Below are positions 10,386 through 22,240 of a stretch of 64,000 nt of DNA, one piece after another. Origin of the DNA: Anastrepha obliqua (taxonomy: Eukaryota; Arthropoda; Insecta; Diptera; Tephritidae); the NCBI RefSeq assembly GCF_027943255.1, contig NC_072893.1, positions 6,572,001 to 6,636,000 of the forward strand. The letters are read 5' to 3'. Below the pieces are notes generated by a model. It saw only the letters and a list, made by a program, of their open reading frames with translations. It ran no database searches and was not told the DNA's origin. A program made the position numbers and the translations under genes. Within the stretch, counting starts at the first letter, position 1. Every line of letters begins with the position of its first letter.

Positions 10386-12196
10386 ATTAATTTTTTTCAA
10401 AGTGAATTTCCATAATTTGGAAGTGTTGTTCTGGCTCTAAACGATTCATGCCAGGACTTGCCATGACTTGCCAAATTTTACTGAACAGAAATGTCGACTC
10501 AGCTATCAAAGCTTATCGATATCGATAGTTGCCATGCAGCTAAAACAACACCCGATACAGTAGTTCAAGCATAGAATCAGATTTTCGCGAATTTCTTGTA
10601 CTGCTTCAGTCATTTATTTCAATGCTACCACTTTTTGCAAAGCTCTTAAAGGGGCAATGAAACGGGAAGAGCAAATGGAATAAAATTAATAAAATTGGAT
10701 GAAATGCAGCACTGACGATTAAATACATACAAAACTAGCTATAACTGTACCTTGCCACATGCAACTGAGCAAAAGCAAAGCTTTATTTCTGCACGTCCTT
10801 CATCATTTTTCATTTGTAATAACATTTTTTGTTTTCGTTTAATATCTGGCCCGTCGCAAAGGTCATAGAGAATAACTGATGAAGCACTCAATCTGTCATA
10901 GGAAGAATAACAACAATAGCCATCACAACTCTAACGGCAATTACGATTGTAGAACAGGCAGCGTAACAGGGATCGGCTGCAAAATATGAACGAAAGCAAA
11001 GAGTAACAATTTTGCTTTAAAATTCCACCTGTCAGCAAACACACACGCAAACGCATACGCGCACAAGCAGGAGAGGCAGGTTTGAATTTTTTATAATTTC
11101 AGCAACAAAAAACGGAAATCAAACGTAAGTGATGGAAATATATTTGTATGTATGCAGCTACAAAACCGACGAAAGAATGTAGCAGAGTAAAATATTAGCC
11201 GCTCCTCGTGAAGTGCGTGTTTGTGAGAGTGTGTTTGTGTGTGTGTGCAAGTATCAATAGATTGCTGCACTTTTCGAAGGCGTGTGCTAATGCGCTGGAA
11301 AAACGAAGGAAATAGCGAAACAAGAAACAATAAAACGTGATAGCTGCATACCTACACACACACACCCGCGCACACACATGACCTAAGGTGCTCAAGGGAC
11401 ATGACTGCGCAGTGCAAAACAACACCACACAAGTGTATAAATTGCACTTTAGCAAAGTGCGCTCTTGAATTTGTAATCAACTTGAGAAGAGGTGGGAAAG
11501 AAAAGTGTAAAATTCCACAAAAGTGCAAAACAATTAGTGCGAAAGAAGTTGGGGCAAAGTGAAAAACAAACTAAACGCCAAAGCCTGGGTAGGGAGTAGG
11601 GACACGGGCAATTGATAACTAACAGCAAAACTTCGGGCTTGGCAGCTTCAAAGAACTGCTCAAAAGTTTCACATTAAAAACTTAGCTCCTTAGATACTCC
11701 ACTCGCAGCAGCAGCTCCACGCAGCAGCACGAAAACTTTCTACGCCATTAATCTTAGAAATAATTGAAAAATTAGAGAAAAATGAGAAGTCGGTTAGGGG
11801 AAAAAGTTAAGACAAGCTTCTGGGAGTTTGAGCGATCAGTCGATTGGGCATAAGTGCCCCAACTTGTTGCAGCATTAAAATAAGGAGTGGCATAAAATAG
11901 GTGCATGCAAACTAGGTAAGATCGGGAGGCAATAAGTTGACCCGGAAATGCAGACGTGGACACCTAAATAGAGCAGCCCCACGTGCTCTTTTATGTCTAT
12001 CACCCATGTAATTTGGTTTTTTTAGTGGACATGTTTCATGAAATATCTGGGTGATGAATTGTTAGCAGGACAACGTAAAATTCGTTAAATAAAATAAACG
12101 AAATGCAAATTGATTTCGATCTGCCTTTAATTTTTCTCGTTTTAGTAAATTAGTGCAGCTGTTTTGTATTGCTCCGGCTCCGGCTGTTTTATAATA
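10386..12196. other. No gene; short CA/TG runs
   Basis: No coding signal recognised. Short TG and CA runs occur near 11220-11245 and 11352-11380, and ATCGATATCGAT sits near 10517. Confidence 0.5.
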
Positions 12197-13052
12197 CAAT
12201 CTGTGTCAGAAGAAAATAACCGGTTTTTTTCTTGTAACTTCAAGATATATCTCGTTCTGCTTTTTGCTGCTTAATAGTCCCACTCAAGCGCTACGACGTC
12301 AGTGCTAACTCAGGATAGTGGCGTTCGAAACTTTCCCGTAAACGCAACCAAACAAAATGAGTGAGAAGTACGCGAAGCGTTTTGTGGCGGTATTTTTATG
12401 CACGCATTAGAAAGGGCCGAAATTATCCTACGCCACGGCTGCAAAAGTGATTAAGAAATCTAAAAGTTTATTGTAATGTGAAATCAGCGGTAAAAGTATA
12501 CAAAAATGTTGATGACTTTTCCGACCGCGGCTTGAAGCGAGTGACGACAAATCCTGCTTCGTCCAACTTTTTAAGCGGAAGCCTTCTTTGTGACCACACC
12601 AAACACGCACAACTCTTGCTAAAACCGGAATAGATGTGAGTATCAACACCATCGAACATCGACTGAAGGAAGCGAACACATCCTACGCATTGAGAAACCA
12701 CAAAACAAGAAAATGGCGTCACAGTATTGGACTGGCCTTTCCAGTCGCCAGACGCCTACCCCATTGAAAATGTGTGGGGATCTATGAAAACGCATCTTGC
12801 CGGAAGGCCAGTCCATGATTTAAAGCAACTCGTGCGTCAAGCTCGCAAAATCTAGTCCCGTTTGTCGACGGGCTACGCAGAAAAGCTGGTTCAAAGAATG
12901 AAGAAGATGCCGGGCTATACTCGACAATGACTACATGGTTTATTGAGTAATTACGACTCATAGTTTTGTACATACTTTCATGTAAAAAAATTTTAAATAT
13001 ATTTTTTTATACTTCATGAATAATCGCGCTTCCTTTTTTCTGACACAGACTG
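12197..13052 (+). mobile_element. Defective Tc1-type transposon with both termini
   Basis: The ends are inverted repeats: left CAATCTGTGTCAGAAGAAAA, right (complement) CAGTCTGTGTCAGAAAAAAG. They are flanked by TA at 12195-12196 and 13053-13054, the Tc1/mariner target duplication. Inside, the N-terminal DNA-binding part is visible as YATAAKVIKKSK (about 12429-12466) and INTIEHRLKEANTSY (about 12635-12680). A sharp junction near 12703 is followed by the C-terminal part: VLDWPFQSPDAYPIENVWGS (about 12724-12783), then KLVQRMKKMPGYTRQ. The middle of the transposase, with the first two catalytic residues, is deleted, leaving 856 bp where the family is usually about 1.6-1.7 kb. Cross-mobilisation by a related enzyme is conceivable because the termini persist. 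Confidence 0.85.
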
Positions 13053-13234
13053 TATAATAGGTGATGCTAGCAACTTCGCTTTTTGTAATTCATTTCTTAT
13101 TTTCTAAAAAAAAAGTGGCAATACCAGTAACATTTTTTTGTATTAAAGCTTAAATGATACTTATATTTTACAATTTAAATGAAATGTGTCAGATAAAAAT
13201 ATTTGTTTATTTAAATTTGTTTAAATACCTTTAA

Positions 13235-13814
13235 GGGGTTAGATACGTCCAGAATTTCAAAACACTATTTTTTCGATATTTCGAAAGTATAGTATCTTAA
13301 GAATATACTGTATTCCCAATATTATAGCTTCTACAGCCCATTAACTAGGTAGAGAGCGGTCCGTGCGCCCCTGTACCTCAAACTTTAACTCGAAACGACT
13401 TTTTCCGGCACAGTCTGCATGATAACAGTTTTTAATATTTTTTCATGCGGTTTTTTTTAAATATTCGAAAGTGTTTTCTCTATAGATTTGATTTTTGATA
13501 TTTTTTTTTTTTTAATTTTATAAACATAATTAAAGTGTGACATTTATGACGTAAAACGCACACTTTTTTTTAAAATGCCGTATATTGTAAAATTTTTCGA
13601 AATTCAAAAATCCGGCACGACAGACATAAATACAACATTATTTTACACGATTTTTTTTTACTTTTTACGGATCCACCAGCATTTCAAGGAGAAATGATGC
13701 AGACCATGGAGCAAATTTTTTTTCATTGTACTTTGGACCACGTGATTTTTTATATACCAACTTTTGTAAAGAAAAATTAAAATATTTGTGACGCTGCTGG
13801 ACATCTATAACCCC
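13235..13814. mobile_element. TTAA-flanked non-autonomous DNA element
   Basis: TTAA at 13231-13234 and 13815-13818 flanks inverted ends: left GGGGTTAGATACGTCCAG, right (complement) GGGGTTATAGATGTCCAG. There is no coding capacity. Internal segments (TAGTATCTTAAGAATATACT and CTCGAAACGACTTTTT) recur in the element at 30462, so both belong to one family. A TTAA target with G-rich ends fits piggyBac- or Kolobok-type MITEs; which one is not determined. Confidence 0.8.
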
Positions 13815-13849
13815 TTAATTTGATGCCGATGCCTCAATATTCAAGTGAA

Positions 13850-14387
13850 ATTTGTGATAAGTTGTTTTTTTTGCAACGATAAATTTTCGTATGAACGGTC
13901 GGTCAAATACACCCTATCGTTTTGGGAGTTTACGAATTGCTCAATTTGAGAAATTTTCTCGTCAGAAAACACAATGTTCGGAAATTGACCGCTTTCGCCT
14001 AAGCGAAGCAACTCCTTCGCTCTCTCAAGTTTGACTTTGGTGTGAAATCTTGCGCCGTTTGGATATTGTAAGGCTTGACTTTGAGATAATTTTTGGATGC
14101 GGTGGATATTATGGTCACATACTTTCAGTTCTTTCGCCATTTGATTGGCACTTAGTCGGTGATTTCGTCAAGTCGCTTCTTCACTTTTTGAACAATTTCA
14201 CGTGACGTTGCAGGCTTTTGATGACCAACTCCATGACGTTTCGCGACGCTACCAGTATCTTTGTAACGAGTAATGGTGCGATAAACAAAAACTTTATTTA
14301 CTTTCATGTTGTCATGCTCACGAACACCGCTGGTTGTGAGTTTCCAGCCAAATATAATGCAATCACACTATTAAGTTTGAAAACCAT
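13850..14387 (-). pseudogene. Tc1/IS630-type transposase remnant
   Basis: Starting at the complement of 14385-14387 the frame reads MVFKLNSVIALYLAGNSQPA, an N-terminal helix-turn-helix. After one break it continues VNKVFVYRTITRYKDTGSVA, then VGHQKPATSREIVQKVKK. A second break leads to MAKELKV, LERAKELLRLGESGQFPNIV and FSDEKISQIEQFVNSQNDRV, which carries the first catalytic Asp of the DDE fold. The protein then fails, and no second or third catalytic block is seen. Family members are usually about 340 residues; about 175 remain in three pieces. Confidence 0.75.
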
Positions 14388-14959
14388 TACTGATTTTCTT
14401 TATTCGCGTTTAGCATAAAATTAGATTAAAATGAAAGTTGTTGTTTCATATTTCCACATTTTCTAACAGCAGATTCGGCGCGAAAAAATGCTACAGTATG
14501 GCGGCAGCTAATCAGCAACAGGCCATCATAAAAGTAACAGGGTCTCAATATTGCTATAATTATGAGGAGAACAGACCTGATCCAGTATAATAAATCGCCA
14601 CCGCCGGTCTCAGCGTCTCAAATCGAATGGCCACTTGCCATTGTTGTGGGGCATCTTTTTGCGAAACGATACTTACTCGTAACTTTTACAAATTATTTTT
14701 ATGGATTTTATGATTTTGATTGGCTAAGGCTATAAATAAGACTCAGTTTTTAGTTACAGCGAAGTCTTAACAGCTAATTCTCAGTGTGTAACTACTACTC
14801 GCCTACAACACCTGGTGCTTCCTAGAATAGATATTTTCTCCGTTTAATTCATAGAAGTTAATGAAAAGTGTCTTCTTCTTCTTTATTTGCTATTCGTAAT
14901 CGAATGTAAGCGATTATACAATTTAAAAGTAAAAGGTATTAAAGCAATTTAAAAGTAAT
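14388..14959. other. No gene recognised
   Basis: Non-coding, A+T-rich, apart from a moderately G+C-rich stretch near 14590-14650 with no recognisable content. Confidence 0.4.
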
Positions 14960-15350
14960 ACAAGTTTTTTTTTTTAATTTAAATGTTGAACTATATTTGA
15001 AAATAATTCGCAGTCTCTAGCTGCTTCCGAGAGGGGACCCACACGTTGTATACTGGTCCAGTGCCTTATATTCCTCAACCAAGAAAACTGCTTACCCCCG
15101 ATACCTCTTCTTCCTTCAATCTTGCATTGCAATATGAGTTGCAACAGTTCATATTTCGGATTTCGTAGAATATGCCCCAAATATGAAGTTTTATCGTCAT
15201 CGATTTGATTAGTTGTATGTCATCGTGAACTTCTTCATTAGAAACGCGGCCGGTCCATGGTATCTTGAGCAATCTCCGGAGAAGCCACATTTCAAATGCT
15301 TCCAGTTTTATGGTGCAAGTAAAAGTAGCAAAAATAAAGTAAATATTAAA
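14960..15350 (-). pseudogene. LINE reverse transcriptase C-terminus with poly(A)
   Basis: On the minus strand the frame reads KLEAFEMWLLRRLLKIPWTG (about 15308-15250), then RVSNEEV. After a frameshift it continues with SYLGHILRNPKYELLQLI, then IEGRRGIGGKQFSWLRNIRHW. This is the conserved C-terminal end of a widespread insect LINE reverse transcriptase. The poly(A) tail is the T-run at about 14960-14978. The copy is 5'-truncated. It ends about 115 bp before the left boundary of the TTAA element at 15469. Confidence 0.75.
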
Positions 15351-15468
15351 AAAAGGCATGAGATGCCGTCCTTCCATGCACCGTTTCAAAACCAAGGCGA
15401 TCGGATATGTATTAATAGATCTGAGTTTTTCATTTTTCTTTTTCTTAACTTCCCTGAAAACCGTTTAA

Positions 15469-16903
15469 GGGGACAGATAGCTGTAAAATTTCGAAATTAT
15501 TTTTTTTTTCATAAAATATTAATATAATTCTTTAAGGGGGAGGTAGGGTTTAGCGCTAAAAAAAAACACTTTTTTTGTGAATTTTTTACAGAAATATGGC
15601 TTAAGATACTTTAATAAAATCAGTTACATGTTATTGTACATCTTTTCAATAAGTTTTTAAAAAATATTAATAATAAAATATTGACAAATAAGCCCATGAC
15701 AGAGTTTTTTTGGAGATATGTTTTTCGAGATGTGCTCTGCGGTGCCAATCGGCATTCGTCGTAGAATCATCTGAAACTAAAAAAGTCGAATTTTTCAGTT
15801 AAAGTATGACGTAATGCTCCCCCCTACATTAATAAAATTTTTTTTTTCATTTTTGTAGTTTTGGTGGCAAAAAAACGTAAAACGAGCATTTTTGGCGAAA
15901 AATTTCGCCATATTTGTAAGTGAAAAACAACCTTAAAAAACAAAAAATAAAAAAAAAACAGTGTAGGGGGGAGGTATTTTTGATTTAGAAAACGTGTGCC
16001 AAATTTGAAAAGAATCGGTTGAATAGTTTCGGAGTTGTGATTGGCACCGACTTTTAAAAAGTCGTTTCGGGAAAAACGCGTTTGAAAAAATGACTCTGAG
16101 AAATTATCGATGCTCCGCATTCGAGGTAGAGTGCCTACAAAGGCTATAACTTTGAGAGTTCTGCTCCGATCCACTTAAAATTTTGACACAACATTCTTGA
16201 AATGATTTACTATAAGATGAGTGAAGAAAAAAAATTTCGATTTTGTGACCCTACCCCCCCCTTAAGAAAATGTCAAAAAAATTTTAGAACGTAAATTTAA
16301 GTATTTCTTATATTATAGATTGTCAATCGTGACGACTCTATTCTTTGCGTTCGAGCCCTGACAAAGGTATAGTTACGTTGTATTCAAACTTTAGACGCGT
16401 TTTTCTCAAAACTATATTTTTCGAATTGGCGTACGCGATAACACGAAAAGTTATTGACCGCACAATTTGAAATTTTGCACGCATCTTTTTTATGATATTG
16501 CTTTCTATGTGAATTTACAAGTTGAAAATTTTTCGAAAAAATAATTTTTTTGAAGCAAAAATAGTAGGAAAATTCGCACCAAAAATCATGTTTTTTTTTG
16601 AAGCATTTTATTCCGCGAATTTTTCTTTTTTCCATATTTGTTTAATTCATATAGAAATTATGTCATTAATAAGCAAAAAAAATGTTGGTTTTTTGTATTC
16701 AGGTCAGTGACGCCGCGGCTACGCCGATTGAGAAGCCCCGCTGCGACCTTCCTGGAAGAATTGAGTGTACATTCGCCATTTAAATTAAAAAAAAACTTTA
16801 TATTATATTATTTTATAAGATTTTACATTATAACGAATTCTTCATTTTAAATAATTTTAATGAAAATCAGGGAAAATATGGCCGTTTACAGGTATCTGCC
16901 CCC
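15469..16903. mobile_element. TTAA-flanked element (outer), interrupted by another
   Basis: TTAA at 15465-15468 and 16904-16907 flanks inverted ends: left GGGGACAGATAGCTGTAAA, right (complement) GGGGGCAGATACCTGTAAA. Only about 60 bp of its left arm precede the inner element at 15536, so the outer copy was present first. No coding capacity was recognised. Confidence 0.7.
15536..16261. mobile_element. TTAA-flanked element (inner)
   Basis: TTAA at 15532-15535 and 16262-16265 flanks inverted ends: left GGGGGAGGTAGGGT, right (complement) GGGGGGGGTAGGGTC. About 726 bp, without a reading frame of interest. It sits inside the element 15469-16903. Confidence 0.8.
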
Positions 16904-16907
16904 TTAA

Positions 16908-18576
16908 GAGTTTTTAATGAAAATTAATAATCTTACGCCTTTTAAACGTCCTTCGAATAAGCTCGGGTAGGCTTATTGGATTTGCGGCTACTTTGTGCGC
17001 ATATTTTATATACATACGCCTGTGCATATATTTATAAATGCATGTTTTGTTTAATGATTTTAATTAATTTGATTAATTAGTTTTCTTAAATCACAATCAT
17101 CGATCGATTTGTTTGTCCCATATCGCTGCTAGGCTGCAATTACTGACATCTGCTGTAATTTGCAGTAATTTATCTTTGGTTTTGGTTTTGCTGTTTGCTA
17201 TTTGGTCATAATTGATTCGAACTTTGTGTTGTCCATCCTTTAATTTGCCCTCGCCATATTTTCATTCGAATAACAAATAATTTATCACACCACATAAATA
17301 TAAAGAAACAAACAACAAACAATGGCGAGTCTGCAATCATTTCTACACACATTTACATTCATTCACACATTAACAGATAATTAAACAGCCACAGCAGCAG
17401 AAGCACAATGAAAACGCAAAGCGCATCTCTATTGCCTTAGACGCCAACCAAATGAACCCAATCCAGTTAAGGTCAAGTCGCCACATCGTCAAGGCAAGTA
17501 GACATAATATTCAGTCTGGAAATAAACGCTTAATAAACCATCGACAGACAGACAGTCAGCTAGCTAGTCAGTCATCCGTGAAGTCTCTAATGTTGTGGTC
17601 TGCAACTGGGTAAAGACCAAATCGGAAGTGGGGTGCCGTTAATATTTCTTTTCATAGATTTAATTTTTGCTCTTTACTTAAAAACAGGATTTTATGCTGC
17701 GAAGGAGATTGTGATTGTGTTTGTAGGTAATAAAATAGGAGTATCTATGAATTTATTTGACCAAATTATTCTCTATTGCCATTTTTACGTGACCACTTAT
17801 TTTACAGTCAAGCAGAAATCGCCTTTGCTGTGTTTCGCTGCTTCTTTTCGCCATTTTTCACCACTTCAGTTCTTTCTGCATTCATTCAAAAACACTCGAA
17901 TGGAAAATTAAAATCTAAAGCTGCACGCACCACCGTTAGTTCGACCTTTGCTTCTTCCCATTTTTATTTATTTAATGTATCAATCGACGCGCAATCAGCA
18001 TCATTGGAAAATGAGAGCGATAGGGTATTTTTTAACTCTGATACGAGAAAAAGCAACAAAGCGAACAAAAACGAAATTGAAAGAAGAAAAAAACGAATAA
18101 ATAAATTGACAAAATCAATACGAGTCGAAAACTCTCTAGTAACCTGCGACAACTGCCAATCTTTGTCGTTTTCAAGCCATTCGATAACAGAAAAGAAATT
18201 GCCGCTTATGGCCCACAAAACTAATACGGAACGAAATTTGGCAGAACTTCTATTAGGCGCTTGATGCCAAACGAGAGTTTCAGGCGGGGTAACAAACCTA
18301 TCGAGTGACTTCATCAGACCTAAGAATAGCGCCAATTGTTCTGCTTTCTTTAAAGTGGGTGAAAAAGAATAGAAATTCCATAATATCTCATGTAATTTTG
18401 CTTTGATTTGAATTTGCACAGGCTGGCGAGATCTTAAAATAAAATCATTTGAAAACTCAAACACTCTGGCATCGAAGCACATTCAACTCGTAACTTTCCG
18501 TTTCTTAAAGAAAGTATGCATGGAAAATGTGGAGAGAGTGGGAATTTAACGAGAATGTAGCTGATCCATTCCCATT
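16908..18576. other. No gene recognised
   Basis: Non-coding sequence. Overlapping open frames at 17776-18264 (plus, 162 codons) and 17964-18482 (minus, 172 codons) occupy the same DNA and neither shows a known motif, so neither is called. Confidence 0.4.
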
Positions 18577-18765
18577 CCAAAGAAGTCTTCTTAGCCTAGC
18601 GACTTTCGAAAATGTCCAGAGTAAGTACCCTCACGTGGAGAAGGACTTGGCTTCGCTTAGTGTTTGACACCGGTTAGCGACTGGCTCACCTTGTTGAACT
18701 CGGCCAAAATCGAGTAAGCAGTTATCGCACCAACCAAGAAGAAGAAGAAGAAGAAGAAGAAGTGT
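18577..18765 (+). repeat. Probable RTE-type LINE 3' tail with (GAA)n
   Basis: A G+C-richer block with TGACACCGGTTAGCGACTGG and CTCGGCCAAAATCG ends in CACCAACCAAGAAG and a (GAA)n run at 18738-18762. Its core is echoed on the minus strand at 4993-5040 next to an RTE-like LINE C-terminus, which supports the assignment. Confidence 0.5.
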
Positions 18766-19912
18766 CTCTTATACCACTCTATTTCTGACACGCGTCAAAT
18801 GTTGGGTTGTTGATGATGCCTGTGTTAGTCATATGTTGATCCCAATATCACTCAAATTCAACTATCAAAGAAGTCGAAGCTCATTCCTTTTCAGCCTGAC
18901 TGGGAACTCCGCTACGATCCGGTTCAACTTCTACTAGAAGCACTTTTTAGTTTCGCAAGTTTGAAGCTGGAATTGCGTCCGTTTCGGTGTTTTCTTGTTT
19001 TAAACGAGGTCCCGGATCTACCAAATGATTTCTGCACCTATAATTCGATTAAAATTGGCACTGGCTGACTGAGTTAGTTGCAGATTTTTATTTCTCAAAT
19101 CCGTCAGTCAGTCGTTACCTTGGACATCGCAATATTCTAGTACTTTTACGAGTTCAAGCTTGTTCCTCTCCCTCTTATATTCTCGGTTAATTTTCAAGGA
19201 TTCTCAAGGAGATATGAGAATTTCCCAATACTTTGAGGTGGCTGGGGTGGTCACCACAAACACTGCCGTGGTTTCCATCCCAATTTCTATCAATTATCCA
19301 TACTTTTATAAGTAAAGAGTATTGCAACGATTTCCGATTGAATAACCGTTGTTATGATATCTAGTGCGTAATAGAATCAGAAATTTTCATCCAAAAGCCC
19401 ATCCGTAACTATAATTTTTAAAAAAATTGAAGAAATTAATTTGCTTGGAAGCCTGCGTTGACATCTGTAAGAATTCGAACCTAAAACCTAACAGAGAATC
19501 ACTGCAAACTTTTACACTTTGGATTGAATATATAGGAGAAGTAAAATCCCTTCTCGAAAAAGAGAAGCCACCCTCTTTAAGCCCTTCTTCATGCTCGTTC
19601 TATGGCATGTTGGACGATATCAATATCCGATGCAGCAGCCCTTGGGCACACTGAACTTGGAGTTGTACTTCGCACAAATGGCTGCATATCTTTTCGTTTT
19701 TACCCTCCGTGAAGACAGATAGCATCATTGACTATTTTGGATGATAGTTTATGTTGTACGCTTCTCAAGAAACAAGCTACAAATTCGAAGGATATTAAAT
19801 ATATAAACTTTAAGCTTGGAGTTCCTGAATGTCAGTACAATAAATTGCTGACATCAAATATTTGGCCTTCAAATGTTTTTATCCGACCATATGATTTTTT
19901 TTTGTTTCAAAA
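18766..19912. other. No gene recognised
   Basis: Nothing recognisable on either strand in this stretch. Confidence 0.4.
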
Positions 19913-20104
19913 ATGTCATCAGCTTCAACTTACGAAGTAAGAAACCCTTCTACTTCTGGAGCCCGCAAAAAAAGCGTTTATTATCAAAATACTTCGGGAC
20001 TAAGGACCAAATCTGAATCCGTCTATATTTTGAGTTCACAATTGGATTACGACTGCTTCGTCCCAACCGAAACTTGGCTAAATGTAAATTTTTGTTTGTT
20101 GTAA
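19913..20104 (+). pseudogene. LINE endonuclease (APE-type) N-terminal fragment
   Basis: The frame reads KSVYYQNTSGLRTKSESVY, then DYDCFVPTETWLN. This matches the start of the AP-type endonuclease of jockey/CR1-group LINEs: the usual YQN-x-x-G-L-x-T-K block, then the ETWLN block with the catalytic Glu. Only this first part of the domain remains, and the frame stops at 20102. A mariner-type element starts 80 bp downstream. Confidence 0.65.
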
Positions 20105-20182
20105 GCTTTTGTGCGTTTTGCTTTGCGCTCTATGAAGTTCGTTGATCCCATTCCGTCTCATCGATATCGTTGCTTATTAGTA

Positions 20183-20718
20183 CAGGGTAGCCAATATTCA
20201 ATGGACCCATCTGGCAACCCTGTATCTTTTGACAAAGACGTCAGATCGCTTAATGACATGCCGCGTTGGATGCGTCAGTCCAAGCAGATTTTTACCATGG
20301 AACAGTACACGCCACGCGAGCGCTCCCAAATTGTTGAAATTCACATTCAACAAAATAAGTCAATTGTGAAAACTCAACGTGCGTATAAAAAATTAAATAA
20401 TGTGAAAAGCGCGCCTTCTAAGAACACCATTAAACGTTTGTACGAAAGGTTTTCGACTGGTGATGCTCTTTCTAATCCAAAGAGGCCAAATATTGCTCTT
20501 ATACGGACCAGTGTTAAGACGTCGACAAGGAGATCCCAAAATCGCTGTTCTCAGCAGTTGGGCATTGCTCGGGCCAGTTTACAATGCATTATCCGCATTG
20601 ATTTGCATTTATTCCCGTATAAGATACAATTGACGCAAAGATTGTTGCCTGCGGACAAGCCTCGTCGATTGGAATGGGCCCAAAAAACACATGGGTCCGT
20701 CGAATATAGGCAACCCTG
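20183..20718 (+). mobile_element. Defective mariner-type (DUF4817 clan) transposon
   Basis: Inverted ends (left CAGGGTAGCCAATATTCAAT, right complement CAGGGTTGCCTATATTCGAC) are flanked by TA at 20181-20182 and 20719-20720. An open frame starts at ATG 20297: MEQYTPRERSQIVEIHIQQN, then KSIVKTQRAYKKLNN, the arthropod DUF4817-type helix-turn-helix. A second helix-turn-helix follows (RCSQQLGIARASLQCII), then LFPYKIQLTQRLLPADKPRR. The protein runs into the right terminal repeat just after RLEWAQ, so the whole DDE catalytic part is missing. The 536-bp unit is an internal-deletion derivative of an element normally about 1.3 kb. Confidence 0.85.
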
Positions 20719-20720
20719 TA

Positions 20721-21744
20721 AATCTATTGTCCTTAGAGTCTAGGCTTGTTCTGTTGTCGATGTGTCTTGTCTTCGATATTTCTCGGGCTCAATAGATCGT
20801 CCGTATCTGCTCAATAAAATTCATTTTAATGTTGCCCTCATGCATTTTCCGTTGTAAGGAATGGTTTTTGTGGGTATTGCTAAAACTGATTATGGAATGA
20901 ATGCTCCTTATTCATCTTCCTCTTCTTGTTTGTTGCTTGAATAAATAAATAAATATAAGAGAAAGTGTTTCTGGGAATAATCGTATATGGATCTTCGTAT
21001 GTTAGCTTTAGGGAATACTGCAAGCGACATGGGCATAATGACCAGCTACACACACTTCAGTTATATTGTCGTCTCTCTGCTATGCTGCCAAAATAAAAAT
21101 AAATAATCGATTGATCAAAATCTCTTAAATCGAAAAGGCCAAATAGAAAAAGAATTCAATAATGCTTGCACAAAAATTGATTTTTTTGCTACGACAGCGA
21201 CGGAAAATGTTGAAGGCGAGACGACTTTTCCATGAAATGCCAAACAGAAAAATGTGTGAAATGGCACGTGATTGATGGCGAGACAATTGGAATGACGACT
21301 AAACAACGATATTGAGAAATGGCTGGGCATGAAAAAATGCCCTGGAAATGAATGAAATCGCGAATGGGTCATTCCATGGTAATAGATGCAAAGCGAAATA
21401 GAAAGCGCGAATTCAAGTATATATGTATGTAGGTATGAAAAATATATGCGAAAGATATTTTGATACCATTGCCCAAGCATCCATCCAGATATCGACATCA
21501 TTGCCAGAATAGTCAAGGTCTGGCTCACATAGTGGTTATAAAGAATATAAGCAAAACTGAAATGAAAGAATGCTTCGGAAATAAAAACAAAAACAAATTT
21601 AGGATAAGAGAGAAATAGTGTGGCAAATTTTGTTTGCAAATTCATTGTGAAATATTACATAAATATCGACCGAAACGACCATACCTTGGCAACCCTACTT
21701 ACCAAAAGGTGATCGGCTCTTTTAGTTATAAAATGTAAGAAGAT
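20721..21744. other. No gene recognised
   Basis: A minus-strand open frame of 176 codons starting with ATG lies at 21115-21645. It is rich in Phe, Ser and His, matches nothing I know, and may be antisense to A-rich DNA. Confidence 0.35.
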
Positions 21745-22240
21745 ATTTTTACTGTTTTTTTTATTTATTTTATTTTATAGCAGCTCACATAACAAAACAA
21801 TTATGATATAAACTAAAACTAACGCAGCGCTAGAGCTTCGGAGGCTTCAGGCTGGCATGTTGATTAGGGTGGGATCAAATGAGTCGAAGAAGGTCCATTC
21901 TTTGAGGAAATTATATATTCTGCTGTCATTATTGTCCGTCAATTTCTTTAACAATTCGAAGGGATTGGTATAGTTAAGTAATGCTGCCTATGGACTTCAA
22001 GATGCGGGCAGCAATCCAAGAGGTGAAGAGGAGAATGCTGGGTGAAAAATTTAAAGACGAACAGCAATTAGGTGCAGCGCCTTGGAGAGTATAAGAGTTG
22101 GTGATAATAGTGTGTGGGCAAGCCGAAGGCGTATGGGATAAGGTGTATGGCCTAAGATAGTTTGTGAGCATGGACACAGTAAAGCAAAGCTTTGTTCGAG
22201 TAGAATTGATTGAAGAATAATGATGACTATACCTGCATTC
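21745..22240 (-). other. Possible LINE 3' end (minus strand), unproven
   Basis: On the minus strand a G+C-richer segment ends in an ATAAAATAAAATAAATAAA tail at about 21750-21775, as a LINE 3' end would. The translated fragment NPFELLKKLTDNNDSRIYNF looks coding-like, but I cannot place it in a family. Confidence 0.3.

Noticed and set aside
17776..18482. Overlapping 162- and 172-codon frames on opposite strands
   Set aside because: At most one could be real and neither shows a recognisable domain or convincing codon use.
21115..21645. 176-codon minus-strand frame with ATG start
   Set aside because: Rich in Phe, His and Ser with no motif, and no splice or homology evidence; compatible with antisense of A-rich non-coding DNA.
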